From assembly GCA_016207765.1 (NCBI GenBank), contig JACQOY010000229.1:1-15245 (forward strand): a stretch of DNA of 15,245 bases, written 5' to 3'. Each line of letters starts with the position of its first letter. Positions within the stretch are counted from its first letter, which is position 1. The translations under genes were made by a program, and so were the position numbers. The notes beneath the pieces are model-generated. The model was not told the origin of the DNA and made no database searches. It worked only from the letters and a program-made list of their open reading frames with translations. Below, one piece after another: positions 13,009 through 15,245 of the stretch. The stretch is from Deltaproteobacteria bacterium (lineage in GTDB: Bacteria > UBA10199 > SBBF01).

Positions 13009-14262
13009 ATGCAAACCGAAATCATCACCATCGGCGATGAACTTTTGTCCGGAAACGTCATCGACACCAACACCGCTTATCTTTCCGACCAGCTCTGGTT
13101 GAAGGGGATCGAGGTTGCCTACCACACCGGAGTACGCGACGACGCCGAAAAAATAAAGGAGGCGCTTCTCCATGCCGCCACCCGCGCCGAGCTGGTCCTT
13201 GTGTGCGGTGGTTTGGGGCCGACAGCCGACGATTTTACCATCGAGGTGGCGGCAAAGGCCTTCAAGCGGAAACTGGTACCCGATCAACATTACCTTCATT
13301 ACCTCGAAAATCTTTTCAGACAATGGGGAAGACCGCTCACCGAGACCAGCCGGAAACAGGCCTATGTGCCTCTGGGGGCCAAGACCTTTCAGAATCGCGT
13401 TGGAACGGCGCCGGGGATCGGCCTCAAATTCAAGAAGACCCGGGTGTATTTCATGCCGGGGGTGCCGAAGGAGTTAAAACAGCTCTTCCACGATTTTATC
13501 CTTCCCGAGATTCTCACTCTCCGAAAAAAAACCGATGTTTTTGAAAGCAAAATGCTCAAATGTTTCGGTTCTGCCGAGGCCGATCTCGATTCAGCCCTCA
13601 AGGACATGTATGTGAACCGCGTCGATATCGAAAATGTGCGCATCGGCTTTCGGGCCCATTTTCCGGAGACGTTCATCAAGCTTTCGGCATGGGACAAGAA
13701 TGCCGATCACGCCAAAAAAAGGCTCCATGACGTGGAGGCAAAAATCCGCGAACGGATCGGAAAATATGTTTACGGTGAGGGAGACGACACGCTGGAAGGG
13801 GTGTTGGGTGCCCTGTTGGTGAAAAAGAAAAAAACACTGGCGGCGGCAGAGTCGTGCACGGGCGGTTTGACGGCGCACCGGATCACCAATGTGCCGGGGG
13901 CGAGCAAATATTTCCTGGGCGGGGTTGTGAGCTACAGCAACGAATCCAAAACGGTGGTTTTGGGCGTTTCGCCGGAGACCCTCAAAAAACATGGCGCCGT
14001 CAGCGGCCAGACCGCCATCGAAATGGCTCAGGGAATAAGAAGGGCCACGAGGGCCGATTATGCCGTCGCCATTACCGGCATTGCGGGTCCCACGGGGGGG
14101 ACAACGGACAAGCCGGTGGGGACCTTTCATGTCGCGCTGGTCAACCATTCCGGGAACTGGGAAAAAAAATACTTCTTTCCCGTCAACCGCGACTGGTTCA
14201 AGCTGATCGCCTCCTCCATCGCCATTGACCGGATCCGGAGGGAGTTATTGGGTCCAACATGA
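13009..14262 (+). CDS. cinA: CinA: nicotinamide-nucleotide amidase / competence-damage protein
   Basis: The 417-residue product has the standard two-domain layout. The N-terminal MoCF/COG1058 domain (about 1-170) begins TEIITIGDELLSGNVIDTN and includes GGLGPTADDFT (67-77). The C-terminal PncC-type amidase domain (about 265-417) carries ESCTGG (281-286) with the catalytic Ser282, SYSNESK (308-314) with Lys314, and AITGIAGPTGGT. CinA recycles NMN by deamidation, and the N-terminal domain has ADP-ribose pyrophosphatase activity in studied members. ATG 13009 gives the canonical N-terminus. No normal ribosome site is present: the nearest purine-rich run is AAAGGA at 12986-12991, 17 bases away and inside the MITE-like element. 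The first eight bases of the upstream gap before the ATG are essentially the target duplication. Confidence 0.96.
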   Translation: MQTEIITIGDELLSGNVIDTNTAYLSDQLWLKGIEVAYHTGVRDDAEKIKEALLHAATRAELVLVCGGLGPTADDFTIEVAAKAFKRKLVPDQHYLHYLENLFRQWGRPLTETSRKQAYVPLGAKTFQNRVGTAPGIGLKFKKTRVYFMPGVPKELKQLFHDFILPEILTLRKKTDVFESKMLKCFGSAEADLDSALKDMYVNRVDIENVRIGFRAHFPETFIKLSAWDKNADHAKKRLHDVEAKIRERIGKYVYGEGDDTLEGVLGALLVKKKKTLAAAESCTGGLTAHRITNVPGASKYFLGGVVSYSNESKTVVLGVSPETLKKHGAVSGQTAIEMAQGIRRATRADYAVAITGIAGPTGGTTDKPVGTFHVALVNHSGNWEKKYFFPVNRDWFKLIASSIAIDRIRRELLGPT

Positions 14263-14324
14263 TGAGAATCAGCTAATTTCCCCTTGACCAATCCTTTCCC
14301 CCCTGATTATTTCTCCCGCACCCT

Positions 14325-15149
14325 ATGCAATCCTCGAGTCCAGTCATCGGAGGTCATGAAATCGGGTTTGCCAAAACATACCGCACCGACCGGTGGTGGG
14401 TGGGGCCCGTTCTCACTTTTTTGGGGCTTTCGGCCTTTGTTGTCTACACCACCTGGGCCGCACTTCAGGGGAATCACTATTTCTACGGATCGTATCTTTC
14501 CCCTTTTTACTCCCCCCTCTTTTTCATCGATCCAAACGTTGCCGGAGCGGCCCCCCTGTCGCACGCCTTGTTCGGGGCGTGGCCGGCTTGGTGGCCGTCA
14601 TGGCTTCCCGCCTCTCCGGCGTTGTTCATTCTGATTTTTCCAGGCACCTTCCGGTTTACCTGTTATTATTACCGCAAGGCCTACTATCGCTCTTTTGTGG
14701 GAAGCCCCCCTGCCTGCGCCGTCGGGCCGGTTGCGCGCAAGACCTACAAGGGGGAAACCGGTCTTCTTGTTTTTCAAAACCTTCACCGGTACGCCATGTA
14801 TTTCGCCCTCATTTTTGTCGTGATTCTTTCCTGCGACGCCGTACTTGCATTTTTTCGTGAAGGGAAATTCGGCGTGGGGGTCGGAAGTATTGTGCTCGTC
14901 CTTAATGCTACCCTCCTTGGTTGCTATACCCTCGGGTGTCATTCGTGGCGGCACATCGTCGGCGGTCGGCTCGATTGCTTTTCATGTTCCGCCGTTACCC
15001 GAAAGCGGTACGGTATCTGGAAAAGAGTTACCGCATTAAACGAGAGGCATATGCTTTTTGCCTGGATTTCCCTCTTCTGGGTCGGGTTTTCCGATTTTTA
15101 CATCCGGATGGTATCAATGGGGATCTGGAAAGATTTCAGCACATGGTGA
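14325..15149 (+). CDS. sdhC: Succinate dehydrogenase / fumarate reductase membrane anchor subunit
   Basis: The 274-residue polytopic protein has about five membrane segments (roughly 27-47, 96-115, 155-178, 185-205 and 243-264). Characteristic blocks are RTDRWWVGP (20-28), YLSPFYSP (57-64), CYYYRKAYYRSF (113-124), GETGLLVFQNLHRY (143-156) and CHSWRH (205-210). These match the large single anchor seen with SdhA/SdhB in actinobacteria (Sdh1 of mycobacteria) and several deltaproteobacterial lineages. Candidate haem ligands include H154, H206, H210 and H242. The ATG at 14325 lacks a clear ribosome site, and the upstream TTGACC (14284-14289) might be part of a promoter. The ATG at 14356 with a better site is out of frame. 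It overlaps the flavoprotein gene start by seven bases, which confirms the operon. Confidence 0.88.
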   Translation: MQSSSPVIGGHEIGFAKTYRTDRWWVGPVLTFLGLSAFVVYTTWAALQGNHYFYGSYLSPFYSPLFFIDPNVAGAAPLSHALFGAWPAWWPSWLPASPALFILIFPGTFRFTCYYYRKAYYRSFVGSPPACAVGPVARKTYKGETGLLVFQNLHRYAMYFALIFVVILSCDAVLAFFREGKFGVGVGSIVLVLNATLLGCYTLGCHSWRHIVGGRLDCFSCSAVTRKRYGIWKRVTALNERHMLFAWISLFWVGFSDFYIRMVSMGIWKDFSTW

Positions 15150-15245
15150 ACATCAGGGAAATCCAGACATTTGAACATGACGTCATCGTCGTCGGTGCCG
15201 GGGGCGCGGGACTTCGCGCGGCGATCGAGTGCGCCAAGCAGGGCC
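15143..15245 (+). CDS. sdhA: Succinate dehydrogenase flavoprotein subunit, 5' part only
   Basis: Thirty-four codons are visible before the window ends. After a short lead the reading frame gives EHDVIVVGAGGAGLRAAIE, the GxGxxG dinucleotide (FAD) fold that opens SdhA/FrdA. ATG 15143 overlaps the sdhC stop, and the next codon GTG is an alternative start. The flavin-linking histidine and the catalytic residues lie beyond the edge. Identity rests on the motif plus the preceding anchor gene. The iron-sulfur subunit is presumably further downstream. Confidence 0.88.
   Translation, partial: MVNIREIQTFEHDVIVVGAGGAGLRAAIECAKQG

Noticed and set aside
14356..14358. ATG with a GGAGG site as the start of sdhC
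   Set aside because: It is out of frame with the membrane-anchor protein and would encode nothing recognisable.

Overview
This is a moderately GC-rich, gene-dense bacterial window devoted mostly to sulfur assimilation. The organism looks like a diderm of the Deltaproteobacteria in the broad sense. This rests on a SAM-I riboswitch, a five-helix SdhC of the actinobacterial/deltaproteobacterial kind, a SLC13 + Usp + Sat sulfate cluster and many small dispersed palindromes. The taxonomic call is an inference and is weak.

Layout. Positions 72-1508 (-) hold gatB, whose stop lies in a 28-bp perfect palindrome. The divergent gap 1509-1831 carries a sigma70-like promoter, a SAM-I riboswitch and an expression platform that ends in an intrinsic terminator. 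From 1832 to 10634 every gene is on the + strand: cysK, thrC, a stand-alone NIL-domain protein, cysM, a JAMM protease (Mec-like), a ThiS/MoaD-type sulfur carrier (CysO-like), an unrecognised 404-residue protein, a SLC13 anion transporter, a Usp-like protein and sat (ATP sulfurylase). Several junctions are overlapping or abutting, which suggests one long sulfur operon or two adjoining ones. Positions 10814-11322 (-) hold a ParE/RelE-type toxin-antitoxin pair. Positions 11402-12784 (-) hold cysC-cysH (APS kinase and Fe-S APS/PAPS reductase). A 136-bp MITE-like element with an 8-bp target duplication lies just before cinA (13009-14262, +). The window ends in sdhC and the first 34 codons of sdhA.

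How it may work together. The SLC13 protein imports sulfate (or a related anion), Sat makes APS, CysH reduces it to sulfite, and CysC diverts part to PAPS. Sulfite reductase is not in the window. The reduced sulfur can reach amino acids by a free-sulfide route (CysK) and by a protein-thiocarboxylate route (carrier + CysM + JAMM protease), as known for Mycobacterium tuberculosis CysO/CysM/Mec. Control by S-adenosylmethionine, plus threonine synthase and the NIL protein in the same transcript, links this set to methionine/homocysteine supply rather than to cysteine alone. The E1-like activator (ThiF/MoeZ/HesA) that the carrier needs is not in the window.

The two points most worth following are: (i) a SAM-riboswitch-controlled carrier system whose carrier ends in Gly-Gly-Asn and so should need proteolytic trimming; and (ii) the unrecognised TIM-barrel-like protein between the carrier and the transporter, which may be a radical-SAM-fold relative without the cluster cysteines. 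Palindromic repeats also sit on gene ends unusually often here and supply the actual stop codons of four genes.
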